A stretch of 64,000 nt of DNA from Arachis hypogaea. Lineage: Eukaryota; Streptophyta; Magnoliopsida; Fabales; Fabaceae. The stretch spans positions 71,104,528 to 71,168,527 of the forward strand of contig NC_092044.1 of assembly GCF_003086295.3 (NCBI RefSeq). Direction: 5' to 3'. The position numbers and the translations under genes were made by a program. Under the pieces are notes generated by a model, which worked only from the letters and a program-made list of their open reading frames with translations, ran no database searches and was not told where the DNA came from. Below are positions 20,311 through 31,351 of this stretch, one piece after another (the stretch's first letter is position 1; each line of letters begins with the position of its first letter).

Positions 20311-20660
20311 ATTGTCAATTCTTTGAATCCGTGACTGATTCCTTATTTTAAACCCAGTGACTTTGAGATCATGCGAAAAAAACTCTAAAGGTGGCTTCAA
20401 GACTTTCCTTTTGTTGAAAATTATAGTTGCATTAGTAAAATGATCACAATTCACAAACAGGTAGAAAAGGATGAAGAGGCAACATTTTTTAAAAACCGAA
20501 CAAACCAAATCGAACCAAACCGATTTTAATTGGTTTGGTTTGGTTCAGATGGCCTCAATAAAAAAATCGAACCAAACCGAACCGCAGTTTAATTAAACGA
20601 TTGGATCGGATGACTTTTCTCTCAAAAATCGAACCAAACTGCACCGCGAACACTCCTACC

Positions 20661-21745
20661 AATAACAACAACAACAACAAAGCCTTATCCTATTAGGTGG
20701 GGTCGGCTACAATAATCAAACATTGTCATTGTGTTTTGTCATGTATCATGTCTATAGAAAGACCGTTTATATGTAGATCTCGTTTGACCACCTCATGGAT
20801 GGTCTTCTTAGGTCTTTTTCTGCCTTTCACCCCTTGTCCATCTTCCATCTCATCCACCCTCCTGGCTGGGTGTTCTGTCGGTATTCTTCTCACATGTTCA
20901 AATCACCTGAGATGCGATTTAACCATCTTTTTCACAATAGGTGCTATTCCAACTCTCTCCTTGATATCTTCGTTTCTTATTTTATCCAATCACGTATGAC
21001 CACTCATCCATCTCAATATCTTCATCTCTGTCACACTCAGTTTATGTTCGTGCTCTTCTTTGGCCGCCCAACACTCTGTACCATAAAGTATAGCCGGTCT
21101 TATATCAGTGCGATAGAATTTACCTTTAAGTTTTAAAGGCACTTTTTTGTCGCATATGAAATCAGATGCACTCCGCCATTTTGACCAACCTGCCTAGATC
21201 CTATGATTTACATCATGTTTAATCTCTCCATTATCCTGTATAATGTACCCAAGATACTTAAAATTTTTAACTTTTTGGTAGGATATTTTTCCCAATCTTC
21301 ACCTCTATATTAGGGTTTTCCCTTCTCAGACTAAACTTACATTCCATATATTCCGCTATGTTACGGTTTATGCGCATACCATACACTTCTAGAGCTTCCC
21401 TCCATAAGTCTAACTTCTTATTTAGGTCTTCCCTTGACTCTCCCATAAGGACGATATCATCGGCAAAAAGCATACAACATGGCACAGGCTCTTGGATGTG
21501 TTCTGTGAGTACTTCCAAGACTAATGTGAAAAGATATGGGCTTAAGGATGATCCCTGGTGTAATCCTATATCAATAGAAAATTCTTCTATCACACCACCT
21601 TGAGTCTCCACACTAGTTGTGGCCCCATCATACATGTCTGTAATTGTACGAATATATGCGATCCTTACTCTCCACTTTTCTAAAACCTTTCATAAGACCT
21701 CCCTTTGGCACTCTATCGTATGCTTTTTCCAACTCAATACAAACT
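20661..21745 (-). pseudogene. 5'-truncated RTE-type LINE with reverse-transcriptase relic
   Basis: On the minus strand, 21635-21267 reads through reverse-transcriptase motifs GLHQGSSLSPYLFTLVLEVL, then FADDIVLMGES with the catalytic Asp-Asp, then EYMECKF. This pattern is typical of plant RTE-clade non-LTR elements. An ELEKAYDRVP motif lies further 5' in another frame (about 21735-21710), showing a frameshift or small deletion. The 3' end at 20661-20683 is a (TTG)n-type tail, also an RTE habit. There is no endonuclease domain: the element is truncated and dead. Confidence 0.82.
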
Positions 21746-21754
21746 AAATTAAAT

Positions 21755-21990
21755 AGTAAAAACAAAAAGGTGAAATAGAAGAGAAAAATGAAAAAAAAAA
21801 GAGTGAGAAAGAAATGGGGTAGGAGAGGATGAAAGGGAGGACAAAAGGAAGCGGGGAGATTGGGTAAGATCAGAAGAAAGAGAGGAAGAGATGGAAGGAA
21901 ATACAAAGAAAGAAAAAGAGAAGAGAAAAATATAAAAAAACAAGAAGGGGGAGAAAGAAAAGTGTGGAGAAGGGAGAGGGAGGACTACTG
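21755..21990 (+). repeat. Long purine-rich (A/G) tract
   Basis: About 235 bases are almost entirely A and G on the plus strand, with only scattered T or C. It borders the truncated 5' end of the LINE. The open frames on both strands here are compositional. Confidence 0.85.
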
Positions 21991-22249
21991 CTACATTGCA
22001 AGGTTGATGGCGGCCGCAGCTCGCTCCAAAAAAGTGGAGTTTCTATTTGCATAGAAAAGGAAGATGAAATCTTTAGCAAAGATTTAGGTAAAAATTGATA
22101 ATGACTCCATCCTTCAAAAGAGTTCAATTTTACATCATATTAAAGATACATATACACACCACTAAATGAGATAGGAATCTATGTAATATATCATTAGAGT
22201 GGAAAAAAGTTCATGTTTTTACTATTTTGTTATTATGTTATTATGTATA

Positions 22250-22740
22250 AGTAATTGTTCATATCCTGACCCAAATCTAAAGTCAGACCCAATAAGGATG
22301 AGAGGATCAACTTCAAAAGGCGGCCTCTCATCCTCTATCCGACCTCTTGGAAGAGGTTGGACACCAACCAAGGAGCCCAGCTCCACTTATCTAACGCGCC
22401 AGGTCAATACTTCTAGAAGCCGTGACTATATCTCTATCTCTTACAAAAGATAGACTCTAACAAACTCCCCAAAATATAAGATAAGATAAAATGGAACTAT
22501 CACCACCAAGATGGTCATCAAACTCTATTATAAATACACTGGCACCACCAAATATAACTCACGTTCTAATCTACTAAAACCTTGCTTAAAGCTCTTGCTA
22601 ACTTAAGTATCGGAGTCTCTTGCAGGTATTACCCCCGCATCTTCACGAGGAACTCGAACAAGCGACACCTCAAAACCAAAGAGATCGGATGCTACCATAC
22701 TAAAGGATCTGGACCTCAAGTAACTCTCGAAAACAGTAAT
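22250..22740 (+). mobile_element. Probable Ty3-gypsy LTR fragment or solo LTR
   Basis: It contains a promoter-like TATTATAAATACACTGGCAC (about 22528) followed by a C-rich stretch and ATCGGAGTCTCTTGCAGGTA, a passage I associate with legume gypsy LTRs. The boundaries are not defined by a target duplication and no internal domains adjoin it. Confidence 0.45.
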
Positions 22741-23099
22741 ATTACTCATTTTTTATAGAGCGATATACTTTATTTTTTTATTATTTATCTTTGTTTCACG
22801 ATATAATTACCAAATAAATATTGAATCTATTTTCTGTATTTATAATATATTATTAGTTATTTCATAAAGAAAATATGTCACATGATACTCGTATATGTTA
22901 TTCATTGTTAAGGCTTTACAACAAGCTAGTATAAATTCTACTACAAATTACATTTATGGCTATTCTTAGCCTATGACAATAATAACAAAGGTTATAAATG
23001 TCTTTCACATGTGGTAAACTATATTTTTCTAGGAATGTAATTTTCAATGAGCTGAAATTTTCTTATGCAACTAATTTTATTACTAATTAGACTACTAAT
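22741..23099. other. AT-rich DNA, nothing recognised
   Basis: No coding potential or repeat boundary is visible. Confidence 0.5.
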
Positions 23100-24990
23100 C
23101 CTTCTTCAAATAAAGAATCTTTCCGTTTTCAGTTTATTACAGGCACCAATTCCACTCTCTCATCTTTACAAAACAACATACCATTGCCTCATGTAACTGA
23201 TCCACCTTCTATAGAATGCTCCAATTCTATACAATACTCATCAGAGTTAACTACTTCAACACAACAACATGACACTCCTCCTGGACAAATTCTTATATCA
23301 TGAACTGAAATCCAAATGCCTTCACTATCAATACCTTTCCCACCCCCGTCCTCCACGACTCCACCACCTCCTTTAAACTCTCTTCCCATGATAACTAGAT
23401 CAAAATTTGGTCTGTCTAAACCAACTGCGCACTTAGCAATTTCACCAAATATCAATTTTGGCCCAAACTTTCTTTTATATCCTCCTAAATCTATCTAGCA
23501 AGCCTTCAAAACCACTCATTAAAGAAGAATTATGAAGGTTGAATATTAGGCCTTATCGAAATGTCAAACATGAGATCTTATCACACCTTCACCCAATCCT
23601 ACTATTATTAATAGCAAATGGGTATTTGTATTGTAAAAGAATCCACAAAGACAAGTCATTAGATACAAAGTTAGGTTTGTTTCTAATGGGTTTCATTAAA
23701 GAGAAGGAGTTGATTTACCTTTAGCCTAGTTGGCAAACCTCAAACTATTTAAATTGTAATTTCTATTGCTTTATCAAAAGAAAGGCAACTAAGACAAGTT
23801 GACATTAACAATGTCTTCATTACTGGAGAATTGCATGAAAAAGTCTATATGAAACAGCCACAAGGCTATTGTGATTCAATTCAAATCCTTATTTGCTTTG
23901 CAGCCTAAAAGAAGCCATTTATAGACTAAATCAAACTCCTAGAGCTTGGTTTTTCACACTTTTATCAACTTTAAAGAGGTATGGTTTTTATAGAACAAAA
24001 TCTGATCTTTTTTTGTTTGATTACTTTAAATTTTGTCACCTTTTTATGTGTATATGTTGATGACGATATCCTTTATACTGGTGATGATTCTACTGATTTA
24101 CAATCTTTAATTTTGCAACTTCATTCTATTTTTTCTTTTAAAGACCTTGGAAGGTTTCAATTTTTTTCTTAGATTAGAAGCTACCTATATTAACGATAAT
24201 AAACTTTTACTCACTTAAAAGAAGTACATTATTGATTTGTTAATCAAAACTAACATGCTTATGTCTAATCATGTCCCTGTCCCAATTATATCCTCTTCAA
24301 AATTGAGTGTTGATGATTCTGCATATTTTGAGGATCTAAAATTATTCAAATCAATTACTAGTGTCGTGCAGTGTTTGACATTAGCTTGACTAGATTTAAC
24401 TTATTATTCTATAAACAAGGTGTGATAATATATGCAAAGTCCAACAGTGAATCATTGAAGAGCTCTCAAATGGATCCTTCAATATGTCAAAGGTATCATG
24501 GATCAAAGAATTCTATTTTCTCCTTGTACTGATTTTTCATTAGCATGCATTTTTAGATGTTGATTGGGAAATTGAGTTGATGATCAAAAGTCAGTAACTG
24601 GATATTGCATTTATGTTGGAACCAATTTGATTGCTTGGAAATGCAACAGACAATAAACAGTGAGTCGATCTAGCATAGAGGCAGAATATAGAGTTTTGGC
24701 TTCAGCTCAATCCGAGTTTGTGTGAGTTCAAGATTTGCTCACAGAATTACATACTCCCATTGCCATCCTACCAATAATCTATTGTGATAGTCAAAGTGCA
24801 TGTTTACTAGCTACCAACCTCATACTCCTTATAGACCAAAGCATTTTGAAATCTTCATTTTGTTAGAGATAAAGTGACTCACAAAAAACTCTCTTTTACA
24901 AATATTCCCTCACAATACCAAGTGATAGATATATTCACAATGCCACCCTCCATCAATCTCTTTGGAAAATTTTAGGACAAGCTAAGAGTG
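23100..24990 (+). pseudogene. Decayed Ty1/copia pol (integrase-RT linker to RNase H)
   Basis: Colinear fragments in shifting frames: a Pro/Ser-rich linker ending ITRSKFGLSKP (about 23390), an RT start (NGYLYCKRIHKDKSLDTK, 23610), DINNVFITGELHEKVYMKQP (23800), LKEAIYRLNQTPRAWF (23910), then the catalytic motif as YVDDDILYTGDD (24052) with one extra Asp. RNase H follows as RSSIEAEYRVLASAQSEF (24668) and IYCDSQSACLLATN (24778). Many stops and frameshifts mean it is long dead. It is unrelated to the young copia element at 29 kb. The following 24991-25559 is AT-rich and may contain its 3' LTR. Confidence 0.85.
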
Positions 24991-25559
24991 AGAGTGAGAT
25001 CATACACCCTTCTCAGTTTGAGCTCCATAGGAACCGAGAATGAAGTCAAAGACTTAGTTCAAGTATGTTATAACTTACTACTTATATTTGGCTATCTAAC
25101 TAATATGTAGTTAGAGCTATTGAGCTCACCGCTATAATTAAATAACTATATACTTTAGAGATATGTAACTTAAGAATCTATATTCAACTCAAGCATACAA
25201 TTTTATTTTATTATCTCTAGTTCGTTTGATGTTATAATTCATTTTCTTCTTCTGTCTGTTTTGTTAACCTTTCATACACTGCATATATACTAGAAACCTT
25301 CACAACTCTTTTAATGCAATTGAATATTTTCTTCCAAAATTAATAAGTTCTCTCTTTTAATATTTTCTTTTTTCTATCTTTCTATACCTACTCATTTTAT
25401 CTCTTATATATTGTTAGTATTACTAATTATTAATTAGTAATTTGACAACCAAAATGTATCGCATTATATTCTCTCATTACGATTGAAATAGAATCTTTCA
25501 TTCAAGAATCAAGAAGTTCTGTCCTTCCCCTTCTCCCCTTCTTTATCTTCCTCTCTTCT
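24991..25559 (+). other. AT-rich tail, possible decayed copia LTR
   Basis: Located directly after the copia RNase H relic, with a TATGTAACTTAAGAATCTAT phrase resembling plant copia LTR leaders. No boundaries are visible. Confidence 0.3.
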
Positions 25560-25854
25560 TACTACTAGAAAAATTACTTTTAGCAGTCATTTACTTTTCT
25601 TTTAGTAGCAATAGAAATAGTCGTTAATATATTTACCGGCAAATAGATATTAGCCGTCTTATACCTTATTGTTCAAAAGTTTTAATAGCACTTATATAAT
25701 TTTTGATAAATACCTTTGGATGATGATAAAAAGTATATAATTACCATTACAACATATAGTAATAACAGCAAATATATAATTGCTACAAACATATAAGTTA
25801 AACAAGACATATAGTGGTCATTATGTTGTTGACACTAAAGTGATTTTTGTTGTA
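25560..25854. mobile_element. Small CACTA-like non-autonomous element
   Basis: It starts TACTACTAGAAAAATTAC and its right end, reverse complemented, is TACAACAAAAATCACTTTAG. Both resemble degenerate CACTA termini, and internal TAGCAGT/TAGCCGT-like words recur. Flanking 3-mers do not match, so the call is tentative. Confidence 0.4.
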
Positions 25855-26039
25855 TTATCCTCTACCCACTTTATCTCTCGTATATATCATTAATAGTAAT
25901 TATTGTTAATATATATATATAATTTGACAACTATAATATACTACGTGATATTTTCTTATTGTAATAGAAAAATAATTTTGTCCTCCAAAATTAAAGAATT
26001 CTTTCATTTCCCCTATGAAACGACAAACATCAGAGAAAA

Positions 26040-26975
26040 TTGAGAATAATTGACGTAGACTTGGAACATTTATTGATTGTATTAAATGGTTGACTTTTCA
26101 AGATTGCGCTTATAGAGGCCATGATGAAAACTCGAGTTCAAATATTTTTTCGTTACATTTGATGAAGGAAACTATGGGAATTACTAATATTTTATGCCAA
26201 GCATTACAACAAAAATCCCAAGATATTTTGAAATACAATGCATGTTGTTTCCACATCAAAACTACTTTTTCAAAAATTGAGGGATAATGGTTGGTACAAT
26301 TTACTTGAGATTGTTAAGAAGTTTTGTGAGAAACATGAAATTGACATTTTTAATATGAGTACACAATACACGGTTAGAAGACATCGATCTTGTCAACCAA
26401 AGATAACAACTTAACATCATTATCGAGTAGATATGTTTTTGGTAGCAATTGACTCTCAACTACAAGAGTTAAATAGTAAATTCAATGAGGAAACCATGGA
26501 GTTTTTGACTTTAAGTATCGCTTTGGACTCTAAAGACAATTTTAAGTTGTTTAATATTCAGAATATGTGCAAGTTAGTTGACAAGTTTTATCCTTCAGAT
26601 TTTTCTAATCATGAAAGAATTCTTTTGAATGCTCAATTGCAACATTATGCATTTGATATACCAAATCATCTAAAAGATGTTGGGACACTTTCTGAGTTAT
26701 ATCGAAGATTGAAAGAAATAGGAAAATCAAGAACTTATCATTTGGTTGATAGACTGATTCGCAATGTCTTGACTCTTCTAGTATCTATGACAACAACAAA
26801 AGAGCTTTTTCGGTAATAAAAATTGTTTAAACAAGGTTTCGGAATAAAATGGCAGACGAATTTTTTGCAGATAATTTAGTCATTTACATTGAGAGAGAAA
26901 TCGCAACTACTTTCAATACAGATTCAATAATATATAACTTTAAATTAAGAAAAAAATGTCGAGCTCAATTGACTA
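26040..26975 (+). pseudogene. Decayed hAT transposase related to the intact one
   Basis: FIDCIKWLTFQDCAYRGHDE corresponds to residues about 188-208 of the intact transposase. It is followed almost at once by FSLHLMKETMGITNILCQAL, which corresponds to residues about 513-532, so roughly 300 residues including the catalytic core were deleted. 26433-26816 (QLQELNSKFNEETMEF onward) matches the region before the dimerisation domain. The C-terminal NKMADEFFADNLVIYIERE follows in another frame. Stops and frameshifts make it non-functional, and no terminal repeats were identified. Confidence 0.85.
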
Positions 26976-27395
26976 TGTAAGTTGCAAATTTTAATTCATT
27001 TGAATTCTAGTAATATTATTATTAATTTATTCATTGCATAAGTTATGGTTATGATTTAAATTATTTACATGAAATATAATATATTTTTTAATAATTTTAC
27101 AGAAAACTTCTAAAAATAAATTGAATAGTATTTAAAAATTCGAAAGACAAATATGCAACAACCTATATTTACAATATTTGAAGTTAGTTTTGAGATACTT
27201 ATGTCTAATTATTTTAATATACGATATATTCAATTATCTTATAAAAAATAAATTCTAAGTTATTTTTAATATTTTTGTTAAAATAAAAAATTTAAAAAAA
27301 TATTGATTTCCTGTTAAATATTGTCTAGCTTGGCCGCTGAATCTACAGTGAAACAGCTTGACTAACCAAACCAATCGCCTTCTCAATCGATGACT
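26976..27395. other. AT-rich DNA, nothing recognised
   Basis: No gene or element boundary is visible. Confidence 0.5.
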
Positions 27396-27776
27396 AATGG
27401 TGTGTTTGTTTGAGGTGAAAATGGAAGGAAAGAAAAGGAAGAGAAATAAATTGGAAGGAAAATAGTTATTTTCTTTTGTTTGGTTGAGGAGAGAAATGGA
27501 AAAATATTGGTGGGACCCACCAATTTTCTTTCCCTCCAACAATGGAGAGAAAATTATTTATTTCTCTCTACTTCTAATATTACCCCTTTATTTTTCAATA
27601 TATTTTATAATATAAGGGTAAAATTGTCTTTTTATACCATTTCTTTTCTTCTTATTTTCCTTTCATCCAAACACATCTAAAGAAAATAAAAATCTACTCA
27701 ATTTTTTTCCTTTTCTTTCTTTCCTTTCTATTTCTTTCCTCTCTATTTTTTTTCTTCTAACTAAACATAGCCTAAC
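27396..27776. mobile_element. Foldback MITE-like element (about 380 bp)
   Basis: The left arm GGTGTGTTTGTTTGAGGTGA and the reverse complement of the right arm, GGCTATGTTTAGTTAGAAG, begin long imperfect inverted repeats dominated by GGAAGGAAAG / CTTTCCTTTC sequence. No convincing target duplication was found, so the superfamily is unassigned. Confidence 0.5.
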
Positions 27777-28881
27777 AGACAAATCGACTACCTTAAGTCT
27801 AATGGCTGCCTGCTGGACTATGCTAAACCTTGACCGATTATTGGAGACCCGGAACTATGCTAGTCGATTTTCCTTACTCATCCCTAGATACCTTTTTGAA
27901 TGATTCTCTCGACTCAAGAGAACTTTTATAAAAATGGTTCGAACCATGAAAATATAGAATTGACGTTATTAAAAACACTACATACATCCATTTTTGTTTT
28001 CTAATTCGATAAATTAATTCTTTAATATTTAATACAATAATGTTAGGTATTTAATAATAAAAAATAAATATTGACATACAATTTATTTAAAAAACTTATT
28101 ACTATTCCATAATGTTATTACAGAAACTAATTTAAAATTATTTTAAAGATAATATTAAAAGAATCTCTTAATAATTGAAGAGAGATTATATTAGAATAAT
28201 TTTTAACACTTTATAGATTAAACATATCATTGATATAGTTTATTAATATTTTTTTTATAAAAAATTGAGAATCACAGTATTATCAAACCCAAAAAGTAAA
28301 TTAGAAGTTGACTGATAAAAATAAATAATGCTTATAAATATTTTAAAATATATAGCAAATTATTAAAATTTTTTATACTTTGTTAATCGATAAGAATATT
28401 GGACTTTTTTTTATAAATAATAAACTATTTTATCTTTAATTGATATTTATTACTTCCACGGCGAAATCAACAAAAAGAACTTAGAAAAAGGTTAGTGAAT
28501 GAATGAGATGATTCACTACCAAAAAATGTCGATGACTAAATTATTTCATTTTAAAAACAGTACATTGTGCATTGTACTAAGTGACATGAATTTGTGAATC
28601 CTTAATTAATTGTTGAATTCATAAGTAATACGTTCTTTTTATTTTGTACTTTTTACAAGTATTATTATCTTCTTGAAATTTAATATAGTATCAAGAAGTA
28701 TGAATGTATCTATATGTCACAATCCATTGTACATAGATATTTTTGGATATTCCATAGAAGCTAAGATAGCTAAATAAATAAATTTGTTCTTACTTTTACC
28801 TATTATTTAATGAATACGTTAAGTTTAATAAACAACCTTATTCTTCAAATATATATAAAGAAAAATAAAAGAGTGATGCAT

Positions 28882-28884
<3 letters not shown>
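27777..28884. other. AT-rich intergenic DNA
   Basis: No gene is visible. CACTACCAAAAAATG at 28514 resembles a CACTA end but has no partner in view. Confidence 0.5.
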
Positions 28885-28951
<67 letters not shown>

Positions 28952-28952
28952 C
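28885..28952. repeat. (TA)n-(GA)n compound microsatellite
   Basis: About 52 bases of alternating TA are followed by about 16 bases of GA. Confidence 0.97.
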
Positions 28953-29223
28953 TGCTCTTGTACGGTTCAAAGATCCCACGTGTAGCTCGTCCAAGTGAGA
29001 TGAAATCAGCAACTTCTCTTTTAACAGAAAGAGATATACTTCATTGATGCATTTAACTTGCAAAATACATTTCTGACACTAAAGTTAGCTAAACTCTCAA
29101 ACTATCATTGATTATATCATTTAACTTGAGCATACCGCATTGTACTCCAAAATTCTCCATTTTATAGGTGACTTACTCATTTTAGATCGTTGTCCACAAT
29201 GGCCGATTATTATGTGATGAGTG

Positions 29224-30733
29224 TGTTGGAGATAAGTGTGTATGTCCAACAAAATACTATCATGAATTATTATTATTATTATTTCTTTTTATAAGAATAA
29301 ACTTTTATAATTTATGATAGTGTCCTTAATTAAAAATTAGAAACGAATAATTACGATAGGAATCGTAATAATGAGATATACGTTTTTTTGAGTACTTTTA
29401 ATTTAAATTGTTCTTAATCGTAGAATCACTAAAAATGGGACATTAGTGATTCGGATAGATTAATATATATATAATAGTCTTCATTGGATGAAGATTAATA
29501 GATCTCATTTGTTAAATTATATATATAAATGGTATATATAGAGATATAACCATTGAACTGACGCACTCTAAGAATTTCTAATGGTTATAATTACCGTATA
29601 TTTGTCAATAGGATATTCTTATGATGAACATAATATTAGAATTTTTCTTTGACCTGCGACTATCATAGTAATTAACAATGTATTTGTTATACTTTGATTC
29701 TGGACACCTAACACCCTACGGTGTTAGTTGAATGGACATTGGGTATGATTTAAATACTTGTAGAATTAATAATTAGTCAAAATGGAATCCATCAACTATG
29801 GTAATGAGTTTGAGCTCTACGATTATAATGAATGAAATAAACAATGCCTTGGCCAAGGGGTTTGAATGAATTAAGAAATGAGTTTCTTAAGTCATTCATA
29901 ATTCATTATAATAATGGTAACAAGTTAGAGTTTGACAATCAAACCGTACTCTAAAAGTTAGCCAAGAGCTGAAAAGATGGAAGGAGTTGTATTTTTGTTC
30001 ATCTTGGGTTCTTAGTAAAAATATTATTACTTCATACTATCGGGTCGTCAAGGAGCGTTGCTAGACGCCAACCTTGATTAGTAAATATAGTATGACTAAT
30101 ATAGTACCCGCTTAGTATTGAACCTATGGGGTCACACACTAACGAGTGTTCTAATCCTTGGTAAATAAATTATTTAATTATTATTTTGATTAGATCAAAT
30201 AAATAATTATATTAATTCAAATGGAGTATTATTATATTCTTTGCTAGCACCATGAATATAATAATATTATAATTGAAAATATTAAATAATTAATTATTTA
30301 TTCTATGATGAGTTTTAAATATGGATAAGATCCTAACTGATTTTGTCTCAAATTAAGTTGTAATTTGATTCACAAATCATTCACCAATCTCATACTATAT
30401 ATGTGTATATGATAAAAGAAAGAAAACATAAGTTTTCTCTTTTTACCTCCACATACACAAATATTCCAAATTCTTAGTGAAGAATTGCTGGTGCAAGGAG
30501 TTGCAAGAAACTTCTCAGTTAAATCCATTGGTCAAAGAGTTGACAACAAGGATTAGTCTCGGTGTGGATACACATAGTACCTTCGTACCATCGAAGGGGA
30601 AAGCTTTATTCACTAGGGTACTCAGGTATTGGCATCTAACCCATCTTATTTCAATAAAATTTTAAGCACAAAATAGATCAATAGGATTACTTTATTACTT
30701 CCGCTGCGTGTTATGAACACTTGTAATCCTTCA
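29224..30733 (+). repeat. 5' LTR of the copia element (1510 bp)
   Basis: It provides the promoter for element transcription. The (TA) tract at about 29463-29472 is short here, unlike the 3' LTR. Confidence 0.95.
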
Positions 30734-30734
30734 G

Positions 30735-30746
30735 TGGTATCAGAGC
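30735..30746 (+). other. Primer-binding site, initiator tRNA-Met type
   Basis: TGGTATCAGAGC begins one base after the LTR end and is complementary to the 3' end of initiator methionine tRNA, the usual primer for copia minus-strand DNA synthesis. Confidence 0.95.
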
Positions 30747-30841
30747 CATGGCACTTTTGTGTTTAAAGTTTTATTGCAAAAATTTTCATAATTAATAGGA
30801 TTAATTTAAGTTTTGTTATTATAGTGAATGTGATTCCTAAT

Positions 30842-30947
30842 AATGGTATGAGATGCCATTGTCAAAATTATAAATTTATGGGATAAAATTATATGTATGT
30901 TAAGGAACATACTGTTGTTATTGTTTTATTTATTTATGAAATAAAAC
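30842..30947 (+). other. Three simple hairpins in the copia leader
   Basis: AATGGTAT-GAG-ATGCCATT (30842-30860, one G-T pair), GTATGTT-AAGG-AACATAC (30895-30912) and GTTTTATTT/AAATAAAAC with a 7-nt loop (30923-30947) are consecutive stem-loops between the primer-binding site and the ACAAC hairpin array. Confidence 0.6.
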
Positions 30948-30986
30948 TGAAAAGAAAAAAGGGATAAATAAATTTTATACTTTGTT

Positions 30987-31225
30987 TACGAGGAGTTACC
31001 TGACAACCAGGAGATTCGTACTCAAGGATAAAATTTATATATGTATTTGATACATGGATTGAATTAATTTTTACTTGAACCTAGACAACCTAGGGGTATA
31101 AAATATAATTCAATTAAATAATAACCTGACAACCAGGTAATTATTTGGGATTAAAATTGTATGTGATACATTTAATCATCTATTTAAAATTGTATGAGTA
31201 ATGACTTGACAACCAAGATACTCAT
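30987..31225 (+). ncRNA. Array of four stem-loops with conserved ACAAC loop in the copia leader
   Basis: Each unit has an inner stem closed on ACAAC plus an outer stem. Unit 1: TACGA/TCGTA outside CCTG/CAGG (30987-31020). Unit 2: ATTGAATTA/TAATTCAAT outside CCTAG/CTAGG (31058-31114). Unit 3: AAATAAT/ATTATTT outside ACCTG/CAGGT (31116-31146). Unit 4: ATGAGTA/TACTCAT outside CTTG/CAAG (31194-31225). The stems differ but always pair, while the loop is invariant. Compensated stems with a fixed loop are the usual sign of selected RNA structure. The array ends about 125 nt before the likely gag ATG. Packaging, dimerisation or translation control are possible roles, all inferred. Confidence 0.7.
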
Positions 31226-31351
31226 TCATGATTTTAAATATATTTTTTTAAGAAATAAAGATTTCTTAATTTTCTATAATAGTAATTATTGTAGAAAGTG
31301 TTATTTGTATGTGTGAATACGTACTTATATTTGTTTTTTCGTTTTACATTC

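Larger units (their letters stand above)
18018..20658. mobile_element. Non-autonomous hAT element (2.64 kb)
   Basis: Left end TAGGGGTGTTTA and the reverse complement of the right end, TAGGAGTGTTCGCGG, are matching hAT termini. Flanking 8-mers CCAATAAT (18010-18017) and CCAATAAC (20659-20666) agree at 7 of 8 positions, as expected for a target duplication. Subterminal blocks rich in AACCGAACC and its complement lie at 18030-18180 and 20495-20650. No transposase is present. The interior has C-tracts, a GC-rich exon-like block with a splice donor, and long AT/GT-rich DNA. It looks like a deletion derivative of a larger hAT. Confidence 0.85.

Noticed and set aside
28514..28528. CACTACCAAAAAATG as a CACTA terminus
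   Set aside because: No matching opposite end or subterminal repeats were found nearby.
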